Positions 29,120-41,000 of a stretch of 64,000 nucleotides of DNA are shown here, in pieces (the first letter of the stretch is position 1; the number at the start of each line of letters is the position of its first letter). The DNA lies in the NCBI GenBank assembly GCA_964590075.1, contig CAZPXS010000002.1, forward strand, positions 1-64,000, given 5' to 3'. The stretch comes from JAGDVO01 sp964590075 [NCBI: uncultured Aquificales bacterium] (GTDB taxonomy: Bacteria > Thermosulfidibacterota > Thermosulfidibacteria > Thermosulfidibacterales). Both the position numbers and the translations under genes were made by a program. Under the pieces are notes generated by a model that was not told the origin of the DNA, did not search any database, and saw nothing but the letters and a program-made list of their open reading frames with translations.

Positions 29120-30466
29120 ATGGATAGGTATAGAATGCTAACACCAAGGGAGATCGTTGAAGAGCTTAACAAATACATAATAGGTCAGGAAAAGGCAAAA
29201 AGAGCGGTTGCCATAGCTCTTGCGAATAGGTGGAGGAGACAGAAACTGCCACCTGAGATTAGGGAAGAGATACTACCCAAGAACATACTCATGATAGGTC
29301 CAACGGGGGTTGGTAAGACCGAGATAGCGAGGAGGCTCGCTAAGCTTACAAATGCTCCATTTATAAAGGTTGAGGCATCAAAATTCACAGAGGTCGGGTA
29401 TGTGGGTAGGGACGTTGAGTCGATAATAAGGGATCTTACGAAAGTTGCGGTTAGGATGGTTAAGGAGGAGAAGGAAAGGGAGGTTATGGATAAGGCGAGG
29501 GTTTTGGCTGAGGAGAGGGTGCTTGATTTACTTTTACCTAAGCCCAGTTACAGTTACTCTGTGGATAGTAGCGAGTCCTATAGAGTCACTAGGGATAGGT
29601 TTAGAGAGATGTTAAGAAGCGGTGCCCTTGATGATAGAACCGTTGAGATAAGGGTAGAGGATAAGATGAATTTCCCTGTAATGATAGAGATGGTGCCTAT
29701 AAGTGGTATGGAGGATATGGATCTCGGGATAAAGGACCTCTTAGGTAGTCTTTTCCCAAAGAAAACGAAAACTAAGAAGGTCACGGTAAAGGAGGCTCTC
29801 GATTATTTTACGAGGGAAGAGGCGGAAAAACTCATAGATATGGATGAGGTTGTAAAGGAAGCTATATACAGGGTCGAGAATATGGGGATAGTCTTTATAG
29901 ATGAGATAGATAAGATTGCGGGTAGGGAGAGAGGTATAGGTCCTGATGTTTCAAGGGAGGGTGTACAGAGGGATCTTTTGCCTCTTGTTGAGGGAACTAC
30001 GGTTAACACGAAGTATGGAGTGGTAAGGACCGATCATATCCTCTTTATAGCGGCCGGTGCTTTTCATGTGTCAAAGCCTTCCGATCTTATACCGGAACTA
30101 CAGGGTAGGTTCCCCATAAGGGTTGAGCTTGATCCTTTAAGTAAGGAAGATTTCGTTAGGATACTCACTGAGCCCGAGAATGCACTTACCAAGCAGTATA
30201 AGGCTCTACTTTCCGTCGAGGGGGTTGAGATTGAGTTTACCCCGGATGGTATAGAAAGGATAGCGGAGTATGCGGTTATGCTTAACGAGAGGCACGAGAA
30301 CATAGGAGCAAGGAGACTATACACTGTTATGGAGAAACTACTTGAGGACATTTCTTTCTATGCTCCTGAGTTGAGAGGCCAGAGGATAGTTATAAACAGG
30401 AATTATGTCGATGAGAAGCTCGCAGAGATAGTTAAGGATGAGGATCTCTCAAGATATATACTATAG
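29120..30466 (+). CDS. hslU: ATPase subunit HslU of the HslUV protease
   Basis: HslU is the AAA+ unfoldase that feeds HslV. The 448 residues carry Walker [14 protein letters not shown] near 57, the pore loop GYVGRDV near 94, the I domain (about 110-240) and Walker [11 protein letters not shown] near 256. The sensor and C-terminal helices follow, and the C-terminal tail (LSRYIL) matches the HslV-activating tail. The gene starts immediately after the hslV stop. Confidence 0.97.
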   Translation: MDRYRMLTPREIVEELNKYIIGQEKAKRAVAIALANRWRRQKLPPEIREEILPKNILMIGPTGVGKTEIARRLAKLTNAPFIKVEASKFTEVGYVGRDVESIIRDLTKVAVRMVKEEKEREVMDKARVLAEERVLDLLLPKPSYSYSVDSSESYRVTRDRFREMLRSGALDDRTVEIRVEDKMNFPVMIEMVPISGMEDMDLGIKDLLGSLFPKKTKTKKVTVKEALDYFTREEAEKLIDMDEVVKEAIYRVENMGIVFIDEIDKIAGRERGIGPDVSREGVQRDLLPLVEGTTVNTKYGVVRTDHILFIAAGAFHVSKPSDLIPELQGRFPIRVELDPLSKEDFVRILTEPENALTKQYKALLSVEGVEIEFTPDGIERIAEYAVMLNERHENIGARRLYTVMEKLLEDISFYAPELRGQRIVINRNYVDEKLAEIVKDEDLSRYIL

Positions 30467-30477
30467 GGAGTGTCGTT

Positions 30478-31155
30478 TTGACGGATATTCTTATAGAAAT
30501 ACTTATAGTAGGCCCATCGGCTCTTTTTGCTATAACAGTCCACGAGGTATCCCATGGTTTTACAGCCTATCTCATGGGAGATCCAACCCCCAAGCTTGCG
30601 AAGAGGCTAACCTTAAATCCTATAAGACACATTGATCCCCTTGGCTTGATAGTACTTTTCGTTACAAGAACCTTTGGATGGGCAAAACCGGTTCCAATTA
30701 ACCCCTATAACTTCAGGAATTTAAAACTCGGCGTTTTCCTCGTTTCTCTCGCAGGGCCATTTTCTAACTTTCTTTCAGCGATCATCTTCTCCTTTATCTT
30801 TAAGTTCATGATGGGATACTATCCCCATCTTATGGTTGGTGTATACACCTATATTGTCGAGGGACAGGTTGAATTTAACGGTATCGAGGATAGGTTTCTC
30901 TTACCTATAGCCATAGTAGTGTTTACTTCGGTTATTATAAATATGGCTCTATGCATATTCAATCTGATTCCTATACCACCACTTGATGGTGGTAGGATCC
31001 TCTGGAGCCTGTTGCCGGATAGTCTTGCCGAAAAGTACGGTAGACTGGAGCCCTTTGGTCTTATAATAGTGGTTTTGCTTTTATTTGTCTTTGGCTTGCC
31101 TAAATACATAGGAGTTGTTATTTTAAAGATTGTTAATTTACTGCTTTCAATCTGA
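30478..31155 (+). CDS. Site-2 protease-like membrane metalloprotease (M50)
   Basis: The 225-residue membrane protein has the zinc motif HEVSH at residues 22-26 and the third-ligand motif [11 protein letters not shown] near 165, with five to six hydrophobic segments. This is the compact M50B subfamily, without PDZ or CBS domains. Substrates are unknown. It starts at TTG 11 bp after hslU and ends 10 bp before secA, so it belongs to the same transcript. Confidence 0.92.
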   Translation: MTDILIEILIVGPSALFAITVHEVSHGFTAYLMGDPTPKLAKRLTLNPIRHIDPLGLIVLFVTRTFGWAKPVPINPYNFRNLKLGVFLVSLAGPFSNFLSAIIFSFIFKFMMGYYPHLMVGVYTYIVEGQVEFNGIEDRFLLPIAIVVFTSVIINMALCIFNLIPIPPLDGGRILWSLLPDSLAEKYGRLEPFGLIIVVLLLFVFGLPKYIGVVILKIVNLLLSI

Positions 31156-31165
31156 GGGAGGAATC

Positions 31166-33913
31166 ATGGGAATTTTCAATAAGATACTTGAAAAGATAAT
31201 AGGGACTAAGAACGAAAGGGAGCTGAAAAAGTTATGGCCCCTAGTGAGAAAGATAAATGAGCTACAGCCTGAGATAGCTTCTCTAAGTAACGAGGAGTTG
31301 GCTAAGAAAACTGAAGAGTTCAAAAGGCGTCTTGAGGATGGCGAGAGTCTCGATGATCTGCTTGTCCCTGCCTTTGCGGTTGTAAGGGAGGTTGCGAGAA
31401 GAACGCTTGGAATGGCCCATTTTGATGTTCAGCTCTTAGGCGGGATAGTGCTACATCAGGGTAAGATAGCGGAGATGAAGACGGGAGAAGGCAAGACTCT
31501 TGTTGCTACACTTCCAGCCTACCTTAACGCTCTTCTCGGAAGGGGTGTTCATATAGTCACCGTTAACGATTATCTTGCGAGAAGGGACGCCTTATGGATG
31601 GGACCTATCTATCTATTCTTAGGTCTCACGGTTGGAGTTATACAACACGATGCCAGTTACCTGGTTGAGTGGGAGGATAGGGAAACCTTTAGGACCAAGC
31701 TGGTTCCCTGTTCCAGAAGGGATGCTTATCTCGCCGATATAACCTATGGGCAGAATAACGAGTTTGGCTTTGACTATCTCAGGGACAATATGGCCTGGGA
31801 TATAAGTGAGTGTGTCCAGAGGGAGCTATACTACGCGATAGTCGATGAGGTTGATAGTATACTTATAGATGAGGCCAGGACCCCGCTTATAATATCGGGT
31901 CCTGCTGAGGAGAGTGTGGAGCTCTATAGGATAGCGGATATGGTTGTTAGAGGTCTTGTTAAGGGTGTTCATTACGAGGTGGATGAGGAGAGGAAACAGG
32001 CACTCCTTACCGATGAGGGGGTAAGTGAGATAGAGAGGAGATTGGGTATCAAGAACCTCTACGATCCCATTCATGCCAATCTCGTTCACAAGATAACGCA
32101 GGCACTGAGAGCCCACGCTATCTTCAAGAGGGATGTTGATTATGTGGTGAAGGATGGTGAGGTTATAATAGTTGATGAGTTCACCGGTAGACTTATGCCT
32201 GGTAGGAGATGGAGTGACGGATTACACCAGGCCATAGAGGCTAAGGAAGGTGTCCCGATAAGAGCTGAGAATCAAACCTTGGCAACCATAACCTTTCAGA
32301 ATTACTTCAGGATGTACGAGAAGCTCGCGGGTATGACCGGTACCGCTGAGACTGAAGCGGAGGAATTTCTAGAGATATACGGACTCGAGGTTGTTGTTAT
32401 ACCGACCCATAAGCCGATGATAAGGATAGATTATCCTGACGTGGTATTTAGAACGGAAAAGGAAAAATGGGAGGCGGTGGTAAAGGAGATAGAGGAGTTA
32501 CATAGGATAGGTAGGCCTGTGCTTGTTGGTACCACTTCCATAGAGAAGTCCGAAAAACTCTCCCAGATGTTGAGGAAGAGGGGTATAAAGCATAACGTAC
32601 TCAACGCTAAGTACCACGAAAGAGAAGCTGAGATAATAGCTCAGGCTGGTAGATTATACGCGGTTACCATAGCTACCAACATGGCGGGTAGGGGAACGGA
32701 TATAATGCTCGGTGGAAATCCTGAGTTTCTCGCTAAGGATGAGTTGAGGAAAAAGTACGGTACCCTTGAGGGTATTCCATCGGAGGAGTGGAGGGCTACA
32801 TTAGAGAAGTGGAGGAAGATCACTGAGGAAGAGAGGAAGAAGGTAGTTGAGCTCGGTGGTCTACATATAATAGGTACAGAGAGACATGAGGCGAGAAGGA
32901 TAGATAATCAGCTAAGGGGAAGGGCGGGGAGACAGGGTGATCCAGGCTCGAGTAGATTCTACCTATCCCTGGAGGATGATCTCTTAAGGATATTCGGTGG
33001 AGATAAGTTGAAGGGGCTAATGGAAAAACTCGGTATGAAAGAGGGTGAGGCTATAGAGCATCCATGGGTTACAAAGGCTATAGAGAATGCCCAGAAGAAG
33101 GTTGAGGCCTATAACTTTGAGATAAGAAAGTATCTACTGGAATACGATAATGTTATGAATAAACAGAGGGAAGTTATATACGGACTTAGAAGGAGGATTC
33201 TCGAAGGAGAGGATTTAAGGGAAGAGATACTATCTATGGCTGAGGATATAGTTAGGGGTGTGGTGGACGAGGTCTTTATTGATAAGGAACCAAACTACGA
33301 TAAGCTTGTGAAGAAGATGAAGTCCATATTCGGTTTGACCATTGACCCTTCAAATTTCGGTGGGAAAAAGAGGAAGGAGTTAGAGGATTATCTTATAAGG
33401 AGAATAGAAGAAGTTTACAGGGAGAAGGAAAGTAGGATCTCAAGGGAGGAGATGGCGAGACTTGAGAGGATGGTTCTACTTTATTATCTCGATCTTCTCT
33501 GGAAGGAACATCTACATGCCATGGATTATCTAAGGGAGATTGTGGGTCTCAGGGGGTACGGGCAGAAGGATCCACTTAACGAGTATAAGAAGGAGAGTTT
33601 TATGTTATTTAGCGAGATGCTGGAGAACCTTAAGCTGAAGTGTGTAGAGTCTCTATTTAAGATGGAGATAAGAGAGGAAGAGAAAGAGGAGTTGGTTGAG
33701 GAAGAGGAGATTAAGGAGCCGGTAAAGGAGGAAGCTCCGGTTGCCGCTACTACCTCTACCGTTGGAAGGAAGAGAAAAAGGTATATAGAGCATAGGGGAG
33801 ATATGAAACCTACCAATGAGCCTGTGAGGGTAGGTAAGAAAATAGGTAGAAACGACCCCTGCCCCTGCGGTTCCGGTAAAAAATATAAACACTGCTGTGG
33901 TAGAAATAGATAG
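31166..33913 (+). CDS. secA: Preprotein translocase ATPase SecA
   Basis: SecA drives protein export through SecYEG. The start is the ATG at 31166 behind GGGAGGA, giving 915 residues. Walker A is [12 protein letters not shown] near 102 and Walker B is the DEVD near 205. Motif VI is [11 protein letters not shown] near 585. A zinc tail with [13 protein letters not shown] ends the protein and binds SecB or ribosomes. A Glu-rich linker lies just before the tail. Confidence 0.98.
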   Translation: MGIFNKILEKIIGTKNERELKKLWPLVRKINELQPEIASLSNEELAKKTEEFKRRLEDGESLDDLLVPAFAVVREVARRTLGMAHFDVQLLGGIVLHQGKIAEMKTGEGKTLVATLPAYLNALLGRGVHIVTVNDYLARRDALWMGPIYLFLGLTVGVIQHDASYLVEWEDRETFRTKLVPCSRRDAYLADITYGQNNEFGFDYLRDNMAWDISECVQRELYYAIVDEVDSILIDEARTPLIISGPAEESVELYRIADMVVRGLVKGVHYEVDEERKQALLTDEGVSEIERRLGIKNLYDPIHANLVHKITQALRAHAIFKRDVDYVVKDGEVIIVDEFTGRLMPGRRWSDGLHQAIEAKEGVPIRAENQTLATITFQNYFRMYEKLAGMTGTAETEAEEFLEIYGLEVVVIPTHKPMIRIDYPDVVFRTEKEKWEAVVKEIEELHRIGRPVLVGTTSIEKSEKLSQMLRKRGIKHNVLNAKYHEREAEIIAQAGRLYAVTIATNMAGRGTDIMLGGNPEFLAKDELRKKYGTLEGIPSEEWRATLEKWRKITEEERKKVVELGGLHIIGTERHEARRIDNQLRGRAGRQGDPGSSRFYLSLEDDLLRIFGGDKLKGLMEKLGMKEGEAIEHPWVTKAIENAQKKVEAYNFEIRKYLLEYDNVMNKQREVIYGLRRRILEGEDLREEILSMAEDIVRGVVDEVFIDKEPNYDKLVKKMKSIFGLTIDPSNFGGKKRKELEDYLIRRIEEVYREKESRISREEMARLERMVLLYYLDLLWKEHLHAMDYLREIVGLRGYGQKDPLNEYKKESFMLFSEMLENLKLKCVESLFKMEIREEEKEELVEEEEIKEPVKEEAPVAATTSTVGRKRKRYIEHRGDMKPTNEPVRVGKKIGRNDPCPCGSGKKYKHCCGRNR

Positions 33914-33992
33914 ATTATTTAATATGTGTCCTTTATTCTTAGCTTTTTATATGGGGAAGAGGGGGGAATCCCCCCCACCGGATAAAGCCTTT

Positions 33993-34268
33993 TTACTTCG
34001 TAACTGCCTCCCTGAGTTCCTTGCCGGCCTTGAACTTGGGTACCTTGCAACCGGGTATTACGATCTCTTCTTTCGTCCTTGGATTTCTACCCTTTCTTTC
34101 CGCTCTTTCAGCTACATAAAAAGTACCAAATCCAACGAGTGTTACCTTATCTCCCTTTTTGAGAGCATCCATCACTACCTTGATGAAGGCGTTGAGGGCT
34201 TTTTCGGCATTTGCCTTTGTGAGACCGGCCTCTTTTGCTATTGCACTTACCAAATCAGCCTTTGTCAT
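33993..34268 (-). CDS. hup: DNA-binding protein HU
   Basis: The 91-residue HU has [15 protein letters not shown] at the start and the core [12 protein letters not shown]. The DNA arm has [22 protein letters not shown], where Cys replaces the usual Ala/Lys around the tip. It compacts DNA. A GGAGGT site precedes the ATG. It is divergent from proC and its stop faces the secA end. Confidence 0.96.
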   Translation of the reverse strand: MTKADLVSAIAKEAGLTKANAEKALNAFIKVVMDALKKGDKVTLVGFGTFYVAERAERKGRNPRTKEEIVIPGCKVPKFKAGKELREAVTK

Positions 34269-34300
34269 GACCTACCTCCTTTTGTTGTTATTCTATTAAA

Positions 34301-34330
34301 CAAATATTGTTATACCTATTTAATTGTCAA
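34301..34330 (-). promoter_or_regulatory. Candidate promoter for the HU gene
   Basis: On the minus strand, TTGACA (34325-34330), an 18-bp spacer and TATTTG (34301-34306) lie 32 bp before the HU ATG. The -35 is perfect and the -10 weak. Confidence 0.4.
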
Positions 34331-34415
34331 GTGGGTTCACAATAATTTTTACCCCTTCGTTTGCTCCAAACTTTGTGTTTATAAATAAAACAATATTATT
34401 TTTTAGGGGGTGAGT

Positions 34416-35201
34416 ATGATAGGTTTTATTGGGTTTGGTAATATGGGGGAAGCCTTTGCCAAAGCCATTTCTAGAGAAGTTACTGATAACATTGTAGTTT
34501 TTGACAAAGATCCTGGCAGGGTTTGGCTTGCAAAAGAGAAATATGGTTTTATAATTGCTAAAAATCTCACGGAGCTTGTTGAGATTTCTGAGTTTGTCTT
34601 TGTGGCGGTTAAACCTCAGAATCTGGATAGTGTTGTTGATGAGTTAAGGGGTGTTGATTTTGGTTCTAAGGTTCTTGTTACTATGGTTGCGGGTGTTAAA
34701 TCCAGTTACTATCTTGAGAGACTTAATCTCGGTAGGATCGTTAGGATAATGCCTAATGTTGCCGTTGTAGTTGGTGAGGGTGCCATATCCTGTAGTTTTA
34801 TAGGTTCCTTTACTGAAGATGAAAGAAAAAGAGTCATTGATTTATTGAGTTTTGCGGGAAGTGTAGTTAGTGTCGAGGAGAATCTGATAGATGCTGTAAC
34901 AGCGTTAAGCGGGAGTGGGCCAGCCTTCGTTGCGACTATAATCGATGCCTTCGTAGATGCTGGTGTTAGGGTTGGTTTGCCAAGGGAAGTGTCCAAAAAG
35001 CTAACTCTAACCACCTTTAGGGGTGTTTTGAGGATGATCGATGAGCTTGGTATTTCCCCTAGGAGCATATTGGAGATGGTTACTTCGCCCGGTGGTACAA
35101 CGATAGCAGGGATTCATACGCTTGAAAAAGCTGGTACAAGGGGTATTATTATGGATACGGTATTTTCGGCCTATGAGAGAGCTAAGGATCTCGGGAAGTA
35201 G
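34416..35201 (+). CDS. proC: Pyrroline-5-carboxylate reductase
   Basis: ProC makes proline with NADPH. The 261-residue protein starts at the ATG at 34416 behind AGGGGGTG. The nucleotide-binding motif is GFIGFGNMG. The family signature near residue 160 includes ALSGSGPAFVATIIDAF, and PGGTTIAGI follows near 230. The next gene, uvrA, starts 2 bp later. Confidence 0.95.
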   Translation: MIGFIGFGNMGEAFAKAISREVTDNIVVFDKDPGRVWLAKEKYGFIIAKNLTELVEISEFVFVAVKPQNLDSVVDELRGVDFGSKVLVTMVAGVKSSYYLERLNLGRIVRIMPNVAVVVGEGAISCSFIGSFTEDERKRVIDLLSFAGSVVSVEENLIDAVTALSGSGPAFVATIIDAFVDAGVRVGLPREVSKKLTLTTFRGVLRMIDELGISPRSILEMVTSPGGTTIAGIHTLEKAGTRGIIMDTVFSAYERAKDLGK

Positions 35202-35203
35202 CC

Positions 35204-38005
35204 GTGCTGGATAGGATTGTAATAAGAGGAGCAAGACAGCATAACTTAAAAAACATAAACGTTGATATACCTAAGAACAAGCTTGTGGTTGTAACAGGTG
35301 TATCAGGTAGCGGTAAGAGTTCTCTCGCCTTCGATACCATATATGCTGAGGGTTACAGAAGATACGTTGAGTCTCTATCGAGTTATGCGAGACAGTTCCT
35401 TGAGCTAATGGAGAAACCCGATGTTGACGCTATCTACGGTCTTACTCCTTCAATAGCGATAGATCAGAGGTCTATATCCGCAAATCCGCGAAGTATCGTG
35501 GCTACTGTGACGGAAATCTACGATTATCTTAGACTGCTTTTTGCAAGGTGTGGTGATGTGATTTGTCCAAATTGTAATGTACCTGTGAAGGGTAGGACGG
35601 TTCAGGAGATAGTCGATATAATATTGTCCGACTTTTATGGGGAGAAGATCGAGATCCTATCTCCCGTGGTTGTCGGTAAAAAGGGAGAATTTAAGGATCT
35701 TATTTTAAGACTTAGAAGAGAGGGGTTTGTAAGGGTAAGGATAGATGGGATCCTTTATAGGCTGGATGAGGAGATAGCACTGGATAAGAACAGGAAGCAT
35801 ACCATAGAGGTTGTGGTCGATAGGGTAAAGGTAAGGGAGGAGGAAAAAAGTAGGATATACGATAGTGTCGAGATTGCCCTAAAACTATCACAGGGTATAG
35901 TTAAGATAATAGTGGGAGAAAATAGTGAACATGTATATAGTGAGAACTTTTCCTGTCCCTACTGTTCTTTTTCCTTGGGTGAGTTATCGCCGAGGTTGTT
36001 TTCCTTCAACTCTCCCTATGGGGCTTGCCCTAAGTGTAAAGGTATAGGCTATGAGGCTAAGGTGGATCCCTATCTCGCCATAAGGGAGGATCTGAGTATA
36101 GAGGAGGGAGCCATAATCCCCTGGAGGGACTCCGATTATTGGACGGATATACTAATGTCCCTATGTAGGGCTTACGGTATTCCCACCGATGTTCCATTTA
36201 AGGATCTTGATGAGAAACAGAAAGCCGTAATAATAGATGGTACCTTGGAGCCTGTGGAATTCACCTTTAGATATAAGGGGGAGAGGAGTTTTATAGGGGC
36301 CTTTGATGGTCTAAGGTTTTATCTCGAAAAACGTCTTGAGAATGGTGATGATGACTTTTACCAGTATGTTGTTAAAAAGACCTGCGATAGTTGTGGAGGA
36401 AGTAGGTTAAAAAGGGAGAGTCTTGCGGTAAAGGTATCTGGTAAGTCTATATGGGATGTACTGAGGATGTCGATAGATGAGGCTTACGCTTTCTTCAGGG
36501 ATCTCAGGTTTGATGGTTTAAAGGGAGAGATTGCAGGTAGAGTTTTGAAGGAGATAGTTTCCAGACTCTCCTTTTTAGTTGAGGTGGGAGTTGGCTATCT
36601 TACTCTTGATAGGGAAGTTTCCACTCTATCCGGTGGTGAGGCTCAGAGGGTTAGGCTTGCGACCCAGATAGGGGTTGGTCTATCGGGAGTTACCTATGTG
36701 CTTGATGAACCTACTATAGGTTTACATCCTAGGGATGTGGAAAGGTTGGTGAATAACCTAAAGAGGATAAGGGATCTCGGGAATACGGTTATAGTCGTTG
36801 AACATGAGAGGATGGTTATAGACGAGGCTGACTACATAGTCGATCTTGGACCCTATGCTGGTGAAAATGGTGGTAATCTGGTTTACGCTGGGGAACCTGA
36901 TGGTATAAGGGAGGTTGAAGATTCCGTCACTGGAGCTTATCTATCCGGTAGACTTGAGATTCCTGTACCTTCTAATAGGAGGGAGCCAAAGGGTTTTCTA
37001 AAGTTCTTTGGGGTTACCCATAGGAACCTTAAAAACATAGATGTTGAGATACCGCTTGGGACTTTTGTTTGTGTTACAGGAGTATCAGGTAGCGGTAAGA
37101 GTTCGCTAGTATGTGAGGTTATATACCCTGCCGTTTATAACAAACTTTATAAGGGTAGGTTGATAGAGGGTTCCTACGGTAGGGTTGAGGGTATTGAGAG
37201 TATCGATAGGGTGATATTTGTTGATCAGTCACCTATAGGCAGAACGCCAAGATCCAATCCAGCCACATACATAGGTCTTTTTACTCATATAAGGGAGTTA
37301 TTCGCATCTCTACCTCTATCAAGGGCAAGGGGTTACAAGCCGGGTAGGTTCTCCTTCAATGTTAAGGGCGGTAGGTGCGAGAAGTGTAAGGGTGAGGGTG
37401 TGATAAAGGTTGAGATGCATTTTATGCCCGATGTTTATGTAACCTGTCCTGAGTGTAAGGGTAGGAGGTATAATGAGGAGACTCTTCAGGTAACCTTTAA
37501 AGGGAAGAATATAGCCGATATTTTGGATATGACGGTAGATAGTGCCATAGAGTTTTTCGGGAACCAACCCCACATAGTATCAAAGTTGCTGGTTTTAAAA
37601 CAGGTTGGTTTAGGTTACATCAGGCTTGGACAACCTGCAACGACCCTTTCGGGAGGGGAGGCTCAGAGGGTTAAGTTGGCGAGGGAACTATCGAAAAAGG
37701 CGACGGGTTCTACACTTTATATAATGGATGAACCTACGGTGGGTTTACATATGGATGATGTTAAGAAATTGATAGATGTTATCCATATGCTTGTCGATAG
37801 GGGTAACACGGTTTTGGTGATAGAGCATAATCTGGATGTTATAAAGAATGCGGATTTTGTTATAGATCTTGGACCTGAGGGCGGGGAAGAGGGTGGATAC
37901 ATAGTGGCTAAGGGAAGACCCGAGGAGGTTGCTAAGGTTGAAAGATCCTATACCGGTAGATTCCTTAGAAATGTCCTTTATTCTTCTTCCGTTGGGAAGA
38001 TGTAG
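35204..38005 (+). CDS. uvrA: Excinuclease ABC subunit A
   Basis: UvrA finds DNA lesions for nucleotide excision repair. The 933 residues hold two ABC ATPase halves (Walker A GVSGSGKSSL near 32 and again near 630) with signature LSGGEAQRVRLA and LSGGEAQRVKLA. Two zinc fingers are visible: CPYC...CPKC near 250 and CEKC...CPEC near 730. The GTG start lies 2 bp after proC. The last 28 bases overlap the convergent AsmA-like gene. Confidence 0.98.
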   Translation: MLDRIVIRGARQHNLKNINVDIPKNKLVVVTGVSGSGKSSLAFDTIYAEGYRRYVESLSSYARQFLELMEKPDVDAIYGLTPSIAIDQRSISANPRSIVATVTEIYDYLRLLFARCGDVICPNCNVPVKGRTVQEIVDIILSDFYGEKIEILSPVVVGKKGEFKDLILRLRREGFVRVRIDGILYRLDEEIALDKNRKHTIEVVVDRVKVREEEKSRIYDSVEIALKLSQGIVKIIVGENSEHVYSENFSCPYCSFSLGELSPRLFSFNSPYGACPKCKGIGYEAKVDPYLAIREDLSIEEGAIIPWRDSDYWTDILMSLCRAYGIPTDVPFKDLDEKQKAVIIDGTLEPVEFTFRYKGERSFIGAFDGLRFYLEKRLENGDDDFYQYVVKKTCDSCGGSRLKRESLAVKVSGKSIWDVLRMSIDEAYAFFRDLRFDGLKGEIAGRVLKEIVSRLSFLVEVGVGYLTLDREVSTLSGGEAQRVRLATQIGVGLSGVTYVLDEPTIGLHPRDVERLVNNLKRIRDLGNTVIVVEHERMVIDEADYIVDLGPYAGENGGNLVYAGEPDGIREVEDSVTGAYLSGRLEIPVPSNRREPKGFLKFFGVTHRNLKNIDVEIPLGTFVCVTGVSGSGKSSLVCEVIYPAVYNKLYKGRLIEGSYGRVEGIESIDRVIFVDQSPIGRTPRSNPATYIGLFTHIRELFASLPLSRARGYKPGRFSFNVKGGRCEKCKGEGVIKVEMHFMPDVYVTCPECKGRRYNEETLQVTFKGKNIADILDMTVDSAIEFFGNQPHIVSKLLVLKQVGLGYIRLGQPATTLSGGEAQRVKLARELSKKATGSTLYIMDEPTVGLHMDDVKKLIDVIHMLVDRGNTVLVIEHNLDVIKNADFVIDLGPEGGEEGGYIVAKGRPEEVAKVERSYTGRFLRNVLYSSSVGKM

Positions 38006-41000
38006 ATAGGTGCCTTTAGTATCCTCTTTATCAGGTTGAGTATACCTTTACCTATGAGAGACGGGTCGAGGGGTTGAACAACCGGATCATCAAGTGGTCC
38101 CTTTACCTTAAAGGGGATAGATAGTAGTGTCTTTGACTTTCCAAGAAAAACCGGTCCTATTATTGGAAGCTTTGATAATATCTTGTCTATCGTTGAAAAA
38201 GGTGCGGCAAGTACCACCATGTTTAGTTTCTTGCCTTTGAAATCAATACTTCCCTCGGACCATATCTTTAGAGCGTCACTATCTATGTAGGAATCATCAA
38301 TCAAAACTTTGTTATTTTTTAGTTTTGCCTGTAATATCAGGTAGTTATATTTAAAGCCCTCCTTTGCGAGATCCGTTATCTGGAAAGTGAGGAGCTTATA
38401 GAAATTAAGCATCTCTAGTATCTTTGCTATGACCGTGAGTTTATGTATTCTTCCTTCTTCCGATAGGAACTGTATCTCTCCCTTTGCCTTCTCCAGTTTT
38501 TCGATATCTATCCCTTCTATGTTAGCATCTATGACGTAACCATAGGTACCGGTTATTATCTTTTCTTCCTTGCCGGTAAGACAGGTTATGGTCTTTGCCA
38601 GATCACCATTTCCACGCCCTGTGATTCTTAATTTCTTATAGTCACCCTCCATTGAAAAGTTAGCATCGAACCTTATACCACATAGATCCGTATCCACCGT
38701 ATTAACCAGTATTTTTATCCCCCTATCGGTATCCAAGGTAAAGTTACCCTTTAGGTCGGAAAAGTTTCTGTCGATGAGTTTTGCTCTTGAGAAGTCGAAG
38801 TTTATCCTTACAAGTATGGGTATAGGTATGGATTTGTCCTTTCCACTATCCTTACTATCTTTTGCGAGTTTTGATAGGATCAAGTCTATATCTATGGATC
38901 TACCCTGTAGGAATAGATCTATTAGGAGCTTACCATCAAGCCTTTCAACTTTACCGAATCCTCCGGCATTACCATAGGGACTTTCTATGTATATGGATGA
39001 GACCTCGATCACCTTTCCCCTTGAATCTAAAGATATATCCACCTGATTACCATCTAGTTTAAGTGAATTTATCTGTAAAGGTCCTTCTAATGTAAACTCA
39101 CTAGGTTCTTTGAGGTTTAGTTTAAAGTAAAAATCGGTTTGTATTAAAGCAAATTCTGGATATTTTACCCTTATATCGAAGGCTTCTTTCAAACAATCAA
39201 GGGTTACATTACCACTTACTGCTCCTTCAACGTAGTTTTTATCGTTTATTATTTTTATATTACCTTTTGCTTTACTATTTTTACATTCAAGCTTAAATTT
39301 ACTTGTTAAAATATTGTCTTTATAATTAATATCCGTTATATCTACTTTTTTATTAGCTCTTATTATAACTAAATCTCCACTTAAAGATTTATCATTTAAA
39401 TTTATATTCCCATCTAAAACTATCATATCATTGTATTTTGGAGTAATATCCAGGTTTTTACCTATATATTTTGATAGTATATTCTCGATGTAATGGCTGT
39501 ATTTAGTTTCACACTTTAGATTTAGATAATTTTTGTTTAAATCAAAGTCAAAATTTTCTATATATATGTGTTGAGTTTTATCAATATTTAAATCAATATC
39601 TTTGGCACTTATTTTTTGAGGATAGTTCAAATAAAACTTTGCTTTATGTATATTAGCAACTTCAAAAGGTATATTTTGTTTATCAATAGTTTTAATGAAA
39701 ATATCATTTAAATTGCCGGTTATATCTACATTTTCAACTTTATCCGATAGTATGACATTAAGTTTATCTATCTTGCTTTTACCAGAAATTATTTCAAACT
39801 TATCTTTAAAGTTGCTAGTTATATTGGTATAGATTTCTTCGTTTTTGAACCTATCTATGTCGATTTCTCCTTCTAGAATTTCTATCGCATGTTTTTTCCC
39901 GTCGCTTACAAATTTAGCATTATTTGATTTCAAAGAGTCAGTGGATAGATTAGCTATATCTATATTTATGTTGTCGTTATCTATTCTAAAATTAGCAGTT
40001 TTTATCGATATCGTACTTTTTATCTTATTAACATTTAAATTTGCATTCTCAAATATTCCTTCTATAAATATGTCAAAATTCTCTGCGCTATTTATATATA
40101 GTTTGCCATTTATTCTACCGTTATTAATTTTTATAATATTCTGTAGGTTTTTTAGATCTTCTATCTTGGCAAATATGTTGTTTAATCCTGACATATCTCC
40201 ATCAAAGTCTATGTTGGTTGAGAAGGGTAGTTTTTCGTTTAGGATATTCATGGTAAAGTTTCCTGAAAAGTTTAAGGTTTCTGTTGTCCCTTTTGTTATG
40301 GTTGTGTTTACTGTTCCATTCTCTAGTATTATATATGCGTAATTTATTACGCATTTTAATTCTGTTTTTGGTATGTTAATAGATCCGTTACTTATATAAC
40401 CATTGATATTAATTTTTCTAACATCAAACTTTGAATATAGTGGTATTTCAACGCTAATATTTAAATTACTTACATTTGAATTTTCTACTATATTTTTTAG
40501 TTGTTCTATTACGTCTACCTTGTATATCTTTAAAATCAGATCATAGAAGTTTGATAACTGTCCTTTTTCAATACTGCCACTTACTGTTATTAAGCTTGGG
40601 TTTATTTTTAGAGTGATATTTGCTTTATTATTATCATCTCCGATAGTAGCTGATGAATTTTTGTCGTTTATATTTAATTTACTTATATTTATTTCAAATG
40701 TTGAATTTTTTAAATTTCCACTTATTTTTGTACCTTTTAATGCTACGAGATTACTCTTTTTTAATAGATTAATGTCAGGAGGATCTATCTTTAGGTTTTT
40801 TAGTAGCTTTGTGATATTTGTAGATTTTACATTCAGTTCTTTTATTACTGAACTAAGAATATATTCTGAATATGAGCCTTCAAGTTCTATCTGATCTTCC
40901 TTTTCCAATTTGGCTTTTATGTAGAAATTTTTATTTTCAGTTAGGTTCATCCTCTCAATGTTTAGGTTAGAGTTTATTATGTTAACGTTTATATTTTTGG

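Noticed and set aside
33966-33988. G6/C6 inverted repeat between secA and HU as a terminator
   Set aside because: The loop is only 3 bases and no T-tract follows directly on either strand.
33897-34388. 163-codon plus-strand frame across the HU gene
   Set aside because: HU on the other strand is full length and conserved, and this frame has no motif.
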